DNA from: CALFVT01 sp039989855
GTDB taxonomy: Bacteria; Pseudomonadota; Alphaproteobacteria; Caulobacterales; Maricaulaceae
Assembly (NCBI GenBank): GCA_039989855.1
Contig: JBDXGZ010000008.1
Span: 186,001-250,000, forward strand
DNA length: 64,000 nucleotides
Direction: 5' to 3'
Shown here: piece after piece, positions 43,557-52,866 of the stretch
Layout: each line of letters starts with the position of its first letter
Position numbering within the stretch: the stretch's first letter is position 1
Notes under the pieces: generated by a model
The model's input: the letters and a program-made list of their open reading frames with translations, nothing else
The model's database searches: none
What the model was told of the DNA's origin: nothing
Made by a program: the position numbers and the translations under genes

Positions 43557-44942
43557 ATGGAAACTAAAATGACATTTATGAAAAAATTAACAGTGGCCGC
43601 TATGGGGTCTGCACTGTTATTGTCTGCGGCTCCGGCCACAGCGCAAAATAGTATTACATCTGTTCAGGATGTATTGAATAAAATCCGTCAAGATGCATCA
43701 AAGACTGAAGCTGAAAATCGTGAGCGTGAGCAGCGTTTTCGCTCACGTCAAGGTGAGCAAGAGCGTTTGCTGCGTGAAGCTCGCTCTGAATTGAGTGGTT
43801 TGGAAAGCCAAGCGCGTCGCGTTCAGGTTACATTTGACCGCAATGACGTGACGATTAGCCGTCTTGAAGGGCAACTTAAAGCCGCTCAAGGTGATTTTGG
43901 TGAAGTGTTTGGTTTGGCGCGTTCCAAGGCGGGCGAATTTAAGGCTCTTTTAGATAATTCGCTTATTACAGCGCAATATCCAACACGGACACAGGTTCTG
44001 GGTCGTGTAGCAAATTCAAAAGCACTTCCAAGCACAGACGAGCTAAATGCTGTGTGGCAGACAATGCTTGAAGAAATTAAAGCTCAGCGTCAGGTCGCGA
44101 CATTCTCTGCGCCAGTTGCTAACATTAATGATGGTGCTGAATTGTCAGTGACACGGGTTGGACCATTTGTTGCCTTTACTGAAGGCGGGTCTGATTTCCT
44201 TGGTTACAAGGCGTCATCGGATTCAAACCCTATTTCGCTATCTAAGTTGCCAAAGCAGCCAGGTGGTGCCGTTAACTCAGCAGCCTCAAGTGTTAATAGT
44301 GCAGGCGACGGTGCTCTAGTATATGCCCCGATTGACCCAACTCGTGGTGGTCTTCTTGCTTCTTTCGAGCGTGTGCCTGATACACGTGAGCGCGTGGCCC
44401 AAGGCGGTAAAATTGGTTACATTATTGTTGCTTTAGCTGCGATTGGTTCATTGTTTGGTGTTCTAAACATTGTTCGCCTCTTTATGACGTCTATGGCTGT
44501 GAATGGCCAAAAACGTAAGGCTCAGGCGGCAAAAGGTAATCCGTTAGGCCGTGTTATGATGGCTTATGACGATGCAAAGGGTAAGGACGGCGATGTTGTT
44601 GAGCTTAAGCTTGACGAGGCTATTCTCCGGGAATCTCCAAAGCTTGAAATCGGCTTGAACTTCTTGAAGCTTGGCGCTGGTATTGCACCTCTACTAGGTC
44701 TTCTCGGTACAGTTACTGGTATGATTAAAACCTTCCAAGCTATGATGATCTACGGAACAGGTGATCCCCAGCTTATGGCCGGTGGTATCTCAGAAGCGCT
44801 CGTAACAACTATGTTGGGCCTTATTGCAGCGATCCCGCTCCTAATCCTTCACAGTTTCTGTGCGTCGCTAGCACGCGGTGTTCAAAATACACTTGAAGAG
44901 CAGTCTGCTGGTATCGTGGCTCGCCACGTCGAAGGTCAGTAG
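43557..44942 (+). CDS. TtpC-like MotA/TolQ/ExbB protein with periplasmic coiled-coil domain
   Basis: 461 residues. The signal peptide ends at APATAQN. A long periplasmic coiled coil (residues about 40-115, rich in Glu/Arg) and a globular region (to about 275) come next. One membrane helix (IGYIIVALAAIGSLFGVLNIVRLF) leads into a complete ExbB/TolQ domain with LNFLKLGAGIAPLLGLLGTVTGMI and LVTTMLGLIAAIPLLILHSF. This is the layout of TtpC, the extra proton-channel protein that Vibrio TonB2 systems need. GAGG lies before the ATG. Followed by an intercistronic hairpin. Confidence 0.88.
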   Translation: METKMTFMKKLTVAAMGSALLLSAAPATAQNSITSVQDVLNKIRQDASKTEAENREREQRFRSRQGEQERLLREARSELSGLESQARRVQVTFDRNDVTISRLEGQLKAAQGDFGEVFGLARSKAGEFKALLDNSLITAQYPTRTQVLGRVANSKALPSTDELNAVWQTMLEEIKAQRQVATFSAPVANINDGAELSVTRVGPFVAFTEGGSDFLGYKASSDSNPISLSKLPKQPGGAVNSAASSVNSAGDGALVYAPIDPTRGGLLASFERVPDTRERVAQGGKIGYIIVALAAIGSLFGVLNIVRLFMTSMAVNGQKRKAQAAKGNPLGRVMMAYDDAKGKDGDVVELKLDEAILRESPKLEIGLNFLKLGAGIAPLLGLLGTVTGMIKTFQAMMIYGTGDPQLMAGGISEALVTTMLGLIAAIPLLILHSFCASLARGVQNTLEEQSAGIVARHVEGQ

Positions 44943-44958
44943 CTGACTTACACGTAGT

Positions 44959-44997
44959 GAGGCTCTTTAGGGAGCCTCGTAACCCCCTTAATCGGGG
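44959..44997 (+). other. Intercistronic hairpins between the ttpC-like gene and exbB
   Basis: GAGGCTC (44959-44965) pairs with GAGCCTC (44972-44978), and CCCC (44984-44987) with GGGG (44994-44997). No T run follows, so this is not a standard terminator; it may protect the upstream message end or damp read-through into exbB. Confidence 0.5.
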
Positions 44998-45021
44998 ATA
45001 GTCGAATAACAGGTTGGTTCA

Positions 45022-45552
45022 ATGGACTTTTTAAATCCTGCAAATGCGTTTGAAGCGCTGCAGACACTCCTCCGGGACGGCGGAAATGTTCTTTATGTAA
45101 TAATGCTGACAGCCTTTGCTTTGTTCGCATTTATTATGGAGCGCTTAGCTTACTTCTTTACTGGGCATAAACCGCTCGTAAAGCAGTTGGCAGCAGAATG
45201 GAATGCAAGGACTGATTATCAGTCTTGGCGAGCACATGCGATCCGTGATGAACTTATTTCACGGGTTAAAGGTTCAACAAGTGCGAATGTTAATATCATC
45301 AAAACACTGGTGGCTATTGCGCCCTTGTTGGGATTGCTAGGAACAGTGACAGGTATGATTTCAGTGTTTGATACAATGGCACTATCTGGATCTTCTAATG
45401 CGCGTGAAATGTCACGGGGTGTCTTTAAGGCTACCATTCCGACAATGGCTGGTATGTCTGTCGCACTCGTAGGCTTGTTTTTAAGTAATTATATAGAACG
45501 TCGGGGACGCCGCGAAACTGCGCGCTTTGCCGAACAACTGGCTTATGATTAG
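45022..45552 (+). CDS. exbB: ExbB-type proton channel protein
   Basis: 176 residues, the short ExbB form with three membrane helices: LYVIMLTAFALFAFIMERLAYF, then TLVAIAPLLGLLGTVTGMISVF with the conserved pore residues, and TIPTMAGMSVALVGLFLSNYI. With ExbD it uses the proton gradient to power TonB. AGGTTGG precedes the ATG. It follows the TtpC-like gene, with which it probably forms one complex, and precedes two exbD genes. Confidence 0.9.
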   Translation: MDFLNPANAFEALQTLLRDGGNVLYVIMLTAFALFAFIMERLAYFFTGHKPLVKQLAAEWNARTDYQSWRAHAIRDELISRVKGSTSANVNIIKTLVAIAPLLGLLGTVTGMISVFDTMALSGSSNAREMSRGVFKATIPTMAGMSVALVGLFLSNYIERRGRRETARFAEQLAYD

Positions 45553-45568
45553 GTCGGGGAGAGAATAA

Positions 45569-45982
45569 ATGAGACGTCGTCGTAAAACACAAGGTGATGA
45601 AGCCGAAGTTGATATGACACCGATGCTCGACATCGTGTTTATCATGTTGATTTTCTTTATTGTAACCGCAACATTCTTAGATGAGACGGGAATTGATTTA
45701 ACGCAACCACCGCCAAATGATTCTCCGCCACCAGATAATCCATCACCAGCGATATCTGTCTATGTTGATGGTCGGAATTTATGTTCAGTGGATGGTAGAC
45801 GGACAGAGTGTAACCGGGTCCCGCTTCAGGTAGAACGATTACTTGCGGATAAGCCAGGTGCAAATATTATTCTTAAGGTCCACGAAGCCGCTAGTCATAA
45901 CAATCTTGTCTATATGAAAGATAGTTTTGATAGTTCGGGGCTGCAGTCGAAACTTGAAATTATTAAAGAAACACCGGCCTAG
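45569..45982 (+). CDS. exbD: ExbD-type protein, first copy
   Basis: 137 residues. The short cytoplasmic N-terminus EAEVDMTPMLDIVFIMLIFFIVTATF contains the membrane helix and the conserved Asp needed for proton passage. A Pro-rich linker (TQPPPNDSPPPDNPSPA) and a periplasmic domain with the two-Cys segment CSVDGRRTEC follow. GGGGAGAG lies before the ATG. One of two adjacent ExbD genes, which probably form a heteromeric dimer beside ExbB. Confidence 0.92.
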   Translation: MRRRRKTQGDEAEVDMTPMLDIVFIMLIFFIVTATFLDETGIDLTQPPPNDSPPPDNPSPAISVYVDGRNLCSVDGRRTECNRVPLQVERLLADKPGANIILKVHEAASHNNLVYMKDSFDSSGLQSKLEIIKETPA

Positions 45983-45989
45983 TCGCCGG
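45972..45989 (+). other. Intercistronic hairpin over the first exbD stop codon
   Basis: ACCGGC (45972-45977) pairs with GCCGGT (45984-45989); the six-base loop holds the TAG stop of the first exbD. No T run follows. Confidence 0.5.
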
Positions 45990-46064
45990 TAACTTACAGA
46001 GATTTAATTCGGTCGTTAGGCCCAGTTAATTGAAAATATCCCTTTTTTGTGATAAGGATGAATA

Positions 46065-46460
46065 ATGGCTAGACGAAGTCGCACACAAGTCGACCAAGAA
46101 GATATTGAACTAAATATGACACCCATGCTGGATGTCGTCTTTATTCTATTGATCTTTTTTATCGTAACATCAGTTTTTGTTAAAACTCCGGGTATTGATC
46201 CAACGAAACCTGTTGCAACGACCGATCAAGATTGGAACCCTGGGATTTTGATCGCTGTCAATAATCAAAATGAAGTTTGGATTGACAAGCGTCCTTATGA
46301 TGTTTCTGAGGTTCGCCCTATTCTTTTAACAATGCGTGACGAGAACCCAAAAGCTGAAGCTATTGTTATCGGCGATATAGATGCGGAAGCTGGAACAGTC
46401 ATGGAAGTTGTTGACATTATGGCTGACCTTAAAATTACAACGCGCGTGTCGACGCAATAA
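46065..46460 (+). CDS. exbD: ExbD-type protein, second copy
   Basis: 131 residues with the same plan as its neighbour: EDIELNMTPMLDVVFILLIFFIVTSVF carries the membrane helix and catalytic Asp, and the periplasmic domain (PGILIAVNNQNEVWIDKRPYDVSEV ... IVIGDIDAEAGTVMEVVDIM) is the usual ExbD fold. It lacks the Pro-rich linker and Cys pair of the first copy, so the two are not simple recent duplicates. AAGGATG lies before the ATG. Confidence 0.92.
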   Translation: MARRSRTQVDQEDIELNMTPMLDVVFILLIFFIVTSVFVKTPGIDPTKPVATTDQDWNPGILIAVNNQNEVWIDKRPYDVSEVRPILLTMRDENPKAEAIVIGDIDAEAGTVMEVVDIMADLKITTRVSTQ

Positions 46461-46473
46461 GTGAAAGGATAGT

Positions 46474-47106
46474 ATGATGGGAGCATTAATACGCTGGATC
46501 GTTGGTATTCCACTGGCTGCATTTTTTACTTTCTTGCTGTTTCTCGGCATGAAGGCATTGATAACAGGTGACTTTAAACCTCAAAAGAAATTGGCTGCTG
46601 CCAATTTTGATATCAACCCTCAGGTGGAAGATATTAAAGTTGTTATCAGAGAAAACAAGGTTCAAGAAATTAAGAAGGTTGTGACACCACCACCACCACC
46701 GCAAATTGAACGTCAACAAGCGGCAAAGCCTACAGAATCGATTGCATCTCTTGAAGGCGCTATTCCAGAATTTGAGGCGCCAAAGATCGATCGGTCCAAC
46801 TTTAAAATTCAGGTCTCTGATCGTGATGCGCAGCCTTTGGTTCGGATCCCGCCAATTATGCCGCCGCGTGCTGAAAAATCAGGTCACTGTAAAGTGAAAT
46901 TTGATGTTAGTCCCGAAGGTCAGCCTTTTAACGTTATATCGACATTTTGTACGCAGCGTGTATTTGAACGCTCTTCTATAAAATCAGTACAAAAGTGGAA
47001 ATATAATCCTAAAATTGTTGACGGACGCCCAACAGCGCGGAGTGGTGTGGAAAGTCAGATCACATTTAGGCTATCGGATGAACGCGGTCGTCTCATTCCG
47101 GAATAG
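46474..47106 (+). CDS. tonB: TonB energy transducer
   Basis: 210 residues. An N-terminal membrane helix (IRWIVGIPLAAFFTFLLFLGM) anchors it in the inner membrane; a short Pro segment VTPPPPPQIERQ and a linker span part of the periplasm; the C-terminal domain (HCKVKFDVSPEGQPFNV, SIKSVQKWKYNPKIVDGRP, SGVESQITFRL) contacts TonB boxes. The Pro-rich linker is short, as in TonB2-type proteins. AAAGGA precedes the start. It is followed by a palindrome over its stop and by the TPR gene. Confidence 0.92.
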   Translation: MMGALIRWIVGIPLAAFFTFLLFLGMKALITGDFKPQKKLAAANFDINPQVEDIKVVIRENKVQEIKKVVTPPPPPQIERQQAAKPTESIASLEGAIPEFEAPKIDRSNFKIQVSDRDAQPLVRIPPIMPPRAEKSGHCKVKFDVSPEGQPFNVISTFCTQRVFERSSIKSVQKWKYNPKIVDGRPTARSGVESQITFRLSDERGRLIPE

Positions 47107-47121
47107 TATAAGTTATACTAT
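47103..47121 (+). other. Palindrome over the tonB stop codon
   Basis: ATAGTATA (47103-47110) pairs with TATACTAT (47114-47121) across a three-base loop; the TAG stop lies in the left arm. No T run follows. Third intercistronic inverted repeat of this operon. Confidence 0.5.
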
Positions 47122-47181
47122 TGCACTTAAAATCATTTGCCCTCGCGATAGAAGCTTTGGGCCTTTAAAATGGAGAACATT

Positions 47182-48687
47182 GTGGCTCTAATGAATGTAA
47201 GTAAATCACTTAAGTCAGCGCTTATTGCGGGTACAATATCTGTAATGGGGATTAGTTTTTCTGGAACTATGATCGGCGCCAATGTTGCTGTCGCTCAAGA
47301 CGCGCCTGTTCGACAATTTGGCGCTAAAGCGGGTGAAATTGTTAATTCAGCTCTGCAATTTATTAATACAGATCAATATTCTGCGGCCCTTGGAGAGTTA
47401 AACAAGGCTTTGGCATTTCCAGATTTGATTCCATATGAGAAATCAATTATCTATCAAATGCAGGGGCAGAGTTATTATGAGCTGAAACAGGTATCATCTG
47501 CTATTCAGTCATTTGAAAATGCTATTAGTGCGGGCGGTCTGCTGCCTAATGAATCTAGCCAATTACGCATAAATATTGGTCAGCTTTTAATCGGTGAAGA
47601 GCAGTATGTACGTGGTGCTCAAATGATTGAGGATTGGGGCCGTCAACCGGGCAACCAATTGAATGCTAATCACATTGAACTTCTTGTCCAAGCTTGGGTG
47701 TCTTCTGATAATTATTCACGAGCTTTGCCTTGGGCAGAACGTTGGTTTAATTCAGCGAACCCAAAAGAACGTAAACATTTTGACTTACTAAACTTCCTTT
47801 ACAATAATCTTGGTCAACCTGGAAAACAGGCTGATATCGTTAAGCAAATGATCAATAGATGGCCAGAAGACAAAACACTCTGGGATGCTTGGGCGTCACT
47901 CTTAGCGAATGGTGGACGTGAGCAAGAGGCTTTTGAAGTCAACAAGATGCTTTATCTTGGCGGCGCTTTGAATACGGAAGCTGATTTGCTGAAGGTTGTT
48001 CAATATTACTCATTTTATGACATGCCATTTCAAGCCGCTCAAATTCTTGAAAAAGAAATTAACGCGGGATCTATTCGGCAAAGCCCAGAACGCTTAGTTC
48101 AATTGTCAGATTTATACCGTCAGGCTCGTGAATATAAGCGTGCGATACCTATTCTTGAACGGGCTGCATCGCAGGCGGGTACGGGTAAACTCTACGCAGA
48201 TTTGGGTGAAGCGCTTTATAATGAGGGTGAATGCGTAAAGGCTGAAAAGGCGTTTAAAGATGCAATGAGTCTTAATTTTGATAAGGGTAAGTCATGGATG
48301 CTTATTGCCACGTGTCGTTATGAGGATGCCCAAAAGGAACCTCGTGAGGTTTGTAAGGATACAAACAAAGCTCAACGGGCTGCGTCTGTTAAAAACACTA
48401 AACGTAATTTAGCTAAAGAAGCGTTTCAAAGCGTACCGTCTAGCTCGCGTGAAAAACGTAATGCTAATAAATGGGTGACGTTTATTAATGCAGAATATAA
48501 AGCGATCGAAGACCGTTGTGAGTTTGAGAAAAATGTTGTCAAAGAGCTTTGTTTTGTAAAAATCAAACAGGCTTACGATGCTGAAGTCTTCAAAGGTGAA
48601 TTCGCTCTTGATGATGAAACGTGTCAGGCATTCATTCCTGAATATGATTCTATTTTCCGTGTAACAGTTAAGGCTGACGAAAAGTAA
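47182..48687 (+). CDS. Tetratricopeptide repeat protein of the TonB operon
   Basis: About 501 residues: signal peptide (SALIAGTISVMGISFSGTMIGANVAVAQD), then TPR-like helical pairs (INTDQYSAALGELNKALAFPD, YELKQVSSAIQSFENAI, ADLGEALYNEGECVKAEKAFKDAM) to about residue 400, then a Cys-containing C-terminus (DRCEFEKNVVKELCF). The start is probably GTG 47182, with GGAG at good spacing; an in-frame ATG at 47170 is the alternative. TPR proteins close TonB2-type operons elsewhere. Periplasmic scaffolding is inferred. Confidence 0.85.
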   Translation: MALMNVSKSLKSALIAGTISVMGISFSGTMIGANVAVAQDAPVRQFGAKAGEIVNSALQFINTDQYSAALGELNKALAFPDLIPYEKSIIYQMQGQSYYELKQVSSAIQSFENAISAGGLLPNESSQLRINIGQLLIGEEQYVRGAQMIEDWGRQPGNQLNANHIELLVQAWVSSDNYSRALPWAERWFNSANPKERKHFDLLNFLYNNLGQPGKQADIVKQMINRWPEDKTLWDAWASLLANGGREQEAFEVNKMLYLGGALNTEADLLKVVQYYSFYDMPFQAAQILEKEINAGSIRQSPERLVQLSDLYRQAREYKRAIPILERAASQAGTGKLYADLGEALYNEGECVKAEKAFKDAMSLNFDKGKSWMLIATCRYEDAQKEPREVCKDTNKAQRAASVKNTKRNLAKEAFQSVPSSSREKRNANKWVTFINAEYKAIEDRCEFEKNVVKELCFVKIKQAYDAEVFKGEFALDDETCQAFIPEYDSIFRVTVKADEK

Positions 48688-48710
48688 ACTATCAAAACGG
48701 ACTATAATTA

Positions 48711-48736
48711 ACCGCGCTTTATGCGTGGTTTTTTTT
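48711..48736 (+). terminator. Rho-independent terminator closing the TonB operon
   Basis: ACCGCGC (48711-48717) pairs with GCGTGGT (48723-48729; one G-T pair), followed by a run of T residues. Confidence 0.8.
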
Positions 48737-48767
48737 GGCTTAAAATTCAGCCTAGCCATTGACCCTA

Positions 48768-50879
48768 TTAAACAATTGAAACGGCAAAGGCATAGACTTC
48801 AGAGAGTTCTTTTAGTGAATCGTAACGTCCAGATTCTCCAGCATGCCCTGCTGTCATATTTGTTTTAAGTAGTATGGGGGACGTTCCTGTTTGGCACTCT
48901 CTGAGTTTAGCGGCCCATTTGGCGGGCTCCCAATAGGTAACTCGAGGGTCAGTTAATCCAGCGGTAATAAGTACAGGCGGGTAAGATTTAGCGGTGACTT
49001 GGTCATAAGGTGAATAGCTGGCTATAATATCGTAGGCCTCTTTATCCGTTATTGGATTACCCCATTCGGGCCATTCTGGCGGGGTTAAAGGTAACGTGTC
49101 ATCTGAAATAGTCGTTAGCACATCAACAAAGGGCACATCACCGATAATTCCCGCAAAAAGCTCTGTGTCTAGATTTAAGGCCGCCCCAACGAGTAGCCCT
49201 CCCGCTGATCCGCCGTGCGCAACGATTTTGCCTATGGACGTATAATTGGTAGAAGCAAGAGACCTGCCAACGTCAATAAAATCATTAAATGTGTTGGGCT
49301 TATTATCAAGCTTACCGTCCAGATACCATTGATAGCCCTTGGCTTGACTGCCGCGGATATGAGCTATGGCATAGACAAAGCCTCGGTCGGCAAGAGAGAG
49401 AATAGACGTTCGAAATGCGGCGGGTATTGTAATACCGTAAGAGCCGTAGCCATAAAGCAGACAAGGCGCTGACCCATCAAGTTGAGTGTCTTTGTGATAT
49501 AAAAGGGTTACGGGAATGTCTTCTCCGTCTCTTGCTGTAATAAACTTACGGTCTGTGATGTAATCTTCGCTTGAATGACCTGTCGGGACTTGGCGTGTTT
49601 TTCTTAAAATACGAGTACGGTCTGTCAGCTTATAATCTATCGTTTGAGTAGGCGTTGTAGGGGAAGAGTAAGTAAACCTTATGGTGTTAGTTTTATATTC
49701 CAGTCCAGGCAACAAACCGAGACTATAGGCCGCTTCATCAAATTCAATATTGTGGGATTCGTTATTTTTTATGTCTGTTATAACGATGCGAGGTAAGGCA
49801 TTTTCACGCTCAAGTCTAACGTGGTAATTGTCATACACTGTTTGAGATAAAATTAGACGCCCCGGTTTATGTTCAGCGTATTCCGACCAATATTTACGGT
49901 GCGTAAGAGGGCCAATATCGGTATTGGCGCATTGCATGATTTGAAAATCAACCGCGTCCCCATAATTTGTTAAAATGTAAAATTGATCTTCACCATCACT
50001 GACGTGATATTCACACCCATGCTGACGCGGAGCAAAACATATGGGAGAGGTAAAGGGGGACGCTGAAGGGATCATCCAAATTTCAGATGTCGTGTGATTA
50101 TGGACATTGATTTCAATGAAACGGCCTGAATCCGATTCACCAACGGAGACGAAAAAACCAGGGTTATCTTCTTTGTATATCAGTTTAGGTTTAGCATCAG
50201 GGTTGAAAACATCTTGCGCATATACAAAGCAGGGGCGTTGATTGTCATCGCGTTCAATCCAAAAAATTGTTCGGCTGTCTGCGGCCCATTGAATGTCGCC
50301 GGATGATTTTTCAATGTTTGTTTTAATTAAGCTACCGTCGATGGATTGAATAAAAATTTGATAATTTTCTGCCCCTTGATGATCTATACTATAGGCAAGG
50401 TGTGCGTGGTTTGGACTGTGTTCACATGAGCCAAGGTTGAAAAATCCTGTATAATTTTTAGCTAAAGCGTCAATATCCAGCAATGTAATATCGTCACTAA
50501 ACGTCAATTTTTCTCGGTCGATCAGTTGCCCACGTTTATAAAGACCATGCTGATCCCCGGCGCGGTATGTATGGTAATATGCATATTGTCCGTCCGGCGT
50601 GGGAACGCCTGTTTCAGTCGGCTCAATACGGCCTTTCATCTCTTCAAAAATTTGTTCTTTTAGGTCTAATAGTGGGGCGGTAACCGTCTCGTAATAGTCG
50701 TTCTCCGTAACTAACATGTCACGTATGTTTGAGCTTAGACGATCTGGCGATTGCATAACGTCCTGCCAATTATCTGCTCTTAGCCAGTCATATTGGTCAA
50801 TTCGAGTTATGCCATGTTGTATAATATGCTTAGCTTTTTTTGCAATTTTTGGAGCTTTAGCCGTAAAATCTAACGTCAT
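48768..50879 (-). CDS. ptrB: Oligopeptidase B (S9A prolyl oligopeptidase family)
   Basis: About 703-residue cytoplasmic serine peptidase cutting short peptides after basic residues. An N-terminal beta-propeller (QYDWLRADNWQDVM, GQYAYYHTYRAGDQHGLY) precedes the alpha/beta-hydrolase domain with LYGYGSYGI, AHIRGSQAKGYQWYLDGK, the nucleophile HGGSAGGLLVGAA, Asp in TAGLTDPRVTYWEPAKWAAKLR and His in MTAGHAGESGRYDS. The full triad is intact. ATG 50879 is preferred over 50906 because AAGG lies seven bases before it. Convergent with the TonB operon. Confidence 0.9.
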   Translation of the reverse strand: MTLDFTAKAPKIAKKAKHIIQHGITRIDQYDWLRADNWQDVMQSPDRLSSNIRDMLVTENDYYETVTAPLLDLKEQIFEEMKGRIEPTETGVPTPDGQYAYYHTYRAGDQHGLYKRGQLIDREKLTFSDDITLLDIDALAKNYTGFFNLGSCEHSPNHAHLAYSIDHQGAENYQIFIQSIDGSLIKTNIEKSSGDIQWAADSRTIFWIERDDNQRPCFVYAQDVFNPDAKPKLIYKEDNPGFFVSVGESDSGRFIEINVHNHTTSEIWMIPSASPFTSPICFAPRQHGCEYHVSDGEDQFYILTNYGDAVDFQIMQCANTDIGPLTHRKYWSEYAEHKPGRLILSQTVYDNYHVRLERENALPRIVITDIKNNESHNIEFDEAAYSLGLLPGLEYKTNTIRFTYSSPTTPTQTIDYKLTDRTRILRKTRQVPTGHSSEDYITDRKFITARDGEDIPVTLLYHKDTQLDGSAPCLLYGYGSYGITIPAAFRTSILSLADRGFVYAIAHIRGSQAKGYQWYLDGKLDNKPNTFNDFIDVGRSLASTNYTSIGKIVAHGGSAGGLLVGAALNLDTELFAGIIGDVPFVDVLTTISDDTLPLTPPEWPEWGNPITDKEAYDIIASYSPYDQVTAKSYPPVLITAGLTDPRVTYWEPAKWAAKLRECQTGTSPILLKTNMTAGHAGESGRYDSLKELSEVYAFAVSIV

Positions 50880-51047
50880 GGCGATACCTTTTTGTTCAAT
50901 AATCATTACCTAGGGATTACGCGTATGATTACAATGATTTTGTTTGTTAACATTGTTGCGACTTAGTTAGACTTCATTAACGGCTTTTCTTTACTGTATT
51001 AACAATTAGGCAAGAGTTTCTTCGTCAAATTGATAGGTAGACACGCC

Positions 51048-52283
51048 ATGTTGCAACCCACTGCGCTCACACTAGATGAAGCTATGCCAACGGAGCAAAA
51101 CGTTGTTCCGTTGTCTGTGAGGGCTCGACTTGCAAAACGTTTGGCAGACGTAATCTGTATTCCGGCTAGTCAAATCACACCCCAAGAGCGCCATATGGCG
51201 GGGGACGTACTCGTTGATTTGTTACGCGACGCTGAGATTGAAATTCGTGAAGGGGTTGCCCGACGTTTGACGATGTTAAACGAAGCGCCGCGTAATATTT
51301 TGGTGATGTTAGCTAAAGATGATATTAGGGTTGCCAGACATGTTCTAGAGAATGCAAAATCTCTGACAGACTCAGACTTAATTGAAATATCAAAAACAAC
51401 GTTTTCGAAGCATCATGAGCTCATAGCCCGTCGGCGAAGTGTCGCTGATGGCGTTGTCGAAGTTCTCGTTCAGTTTATGGATGAGACCGTTGTTGAACGG
51501 CTTTTAATGAATAAGGGGGCCAGTTTTCCAGAAAAGGCCATCCAGCGTATAATGGCCGCTTCTCGGCATAATACACGGTTTGTCGAGTTGCTTGTTAAGC
51601 GCGTAGAATTGCGTCCAGCGCATGGATTAACTATTTTTTGGTGGTCAGATAGTGCAACGCGCCGGAAGATTTTGAAACGCTTTGCTGTGACGCGAAGTAT
51701 ATTGCAAGATTCGTGCGGGGATCTTTTTAAAGCCGCTGCGGGCGAGGGATGGGGTGACCCCGCGACGCGTAAAGCCTTGCAATTTATTGAAAGACGCCAA
51801 AGAAATAGAGCGGCGATTTCGCGGAGTGATTTTGAAAGCCTAGAGGCTTCGATTGATCATGCTGCCGCATCAGGTTTAACCCGACAGATAACGCAGGAAC
51901 TTGCCTATATGGCAGGTGTTAAACCTGCAACAGGGGCGCAAATTCTAACGGATAAACTGGGCGAGGCTTTAGCCGTGTTTTGTAAGGCGCCTGGCTTGAA
52001 ACGCGAGTATCTCGAGAAACTATGGGTGTCCTTACGACGTCCACTAAAAGATGAAAACGATAATTATACAGCCGACTTTCAGCGCGTTCTTGCGACGTAT
52101 GATTCTGTGTCGACGGATAAAGCGCAGACAGTTTTACGCTATTGGAACTGGTCACTAACATCAGCGCTTAATGAAGATGTTATTCAACACATTAAAAAAG
52201 GTGTGGTGCCTCAAGGAAGTAAGTATTCTGATGCGGCGATTACGGCAGCACTTGTGTTTGGTAATAAAAAACACGAGAAATAA
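51048..52283 (+). CDS. DUF2336 protein
   Basis: About 411 residues of the DUF2336 family, helical HEAT-like proteins nearly restricted to alphaproteobacteria with unknown function. Recognisable are VLVDLLRDAEIEIREGVARRL, PRNILVMLAKDDIRVARHVLENAKSLTDSDLIEI, and the repeated helix pairs that follow. No signal peptide or membrane segment, so cytoplasmic. ATG 51048 is chosen; a TTG lies in frame at 51030. It lies 81 bases before the first Mrp gene. Confidence 0.85.
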   Translation: MLQPTALTLDEAMPTEQNVVPLSVRARLAKRLADVICIPASQITPQERHMAGDVLVDLLRDAEIEIREGVARRLTMLNEAPRNILVMLAKDDIRVARHVLENAKSLTDSDLIEISKTTFSKHHELIARRRSVADGVVEVLVQFMDETVVERLLMNKGASFPEKAIQRIMAASRHNTRFVELLVKRVELRPAHGLTIFWWSDSATRRKILKRFAVTRSILQDSCGDLFKAAAGEGWGDPATRKALQFIERRQRNRAAISRSDFESLEASIDHAAASGLTRQITQELAYMAGVKPATGAQILTDKLGEALAVFCKAPGLKREYLEKLWVSLRRPLKDENDNYTADFQRVLATYDSVSTDKAQTVLRYWNWSLTSALNEDVIQHIKKGVVPQGSKYSDAAITAALVFGNKKHEK

Positions 52284-52364
52284 GTGTTAATAATTACTTA
52301 AAAAGGGTTGGTTCCTGACCTTATCCTGTTAAAACACTCCAAGTTATTGTTATTGGAGTCGGTT

Positions 52365-52865
52365 TTGATTAGGTTCGCCATTATACTTGCTATCGGCTTA
52401 GCCGCATATTGGTTGTCGCTTTCCGGGTATTTTACACCACTCCTTTTGATTTTAGGCGGACTGTCGATTTTGACAGTGATCGGTCTTGTCTACCGTATGA
52501 ATATTATGGACGAAGAAACCGTTCCGTATTTTCATGTTCCTAAGACAGCAAATTATTTCACATGGTTGTTTCGTGAAATTGCGAAGGCGAATATGGATGT
52601 GGTTAAAGCTGTGCTTAAGCCTGAGTTGGATGTATCGCCGGGCTTAATCACGATACCCGCTGATCAACTGACCGACATTGGGAAAACAATGTTCGCGAAC
52701 TCCATTACGCTTACGCCCGGCACAGTAAGTGTCACGATGGATGATGATAAAATTCTGGTTCACGCTCTTTTGTCCGATAGTGTCACGGCGGAAGATTTTA
52801 CCGAGATGGCTACGCGCTCTGCTTGGTCTGTTGGTGATATCGTTTCAACAAAACAAGAAAGTTAA
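52365..52865 (+). CDS. mrpE: Mrp-type cation/proton antiporter subunit E
   Basis: About 166 residues, matching MrpE/MnhE length. Membrane helices at FAIILAIGLAAYWLSLSGYF and LLLILGGLSILTVIGLVYRM; the conserved MrpE region is KANMDVVKAVLKPELDVSPGLITIP, ANSITLTPGTVSVTMDDD. The frame is open to TTG 52308, but TTG 52365 has GGAG six bases upstream and fits the family N-terminus (IRFAII). First gene of the nine-gene Mrp operon, which exchanges Na+ or K+ for protons. Confidence 0.9.
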   Translation: MIRFAIILAIGLAAYWLSLSGYFTPLLLILGGLSILTVIGLVYRMNIMDEETVPYFHVPKTANYFTWLFREIAKANMDVVKAVLKPELDVSPGLITIPADQLTDIGKTMFANSITLTPGTVSVTMDDDKILVHALLSDSVTAEDFTEMATRSAWSVGDIVSTKQES

Positions 52866-52866
52866 A

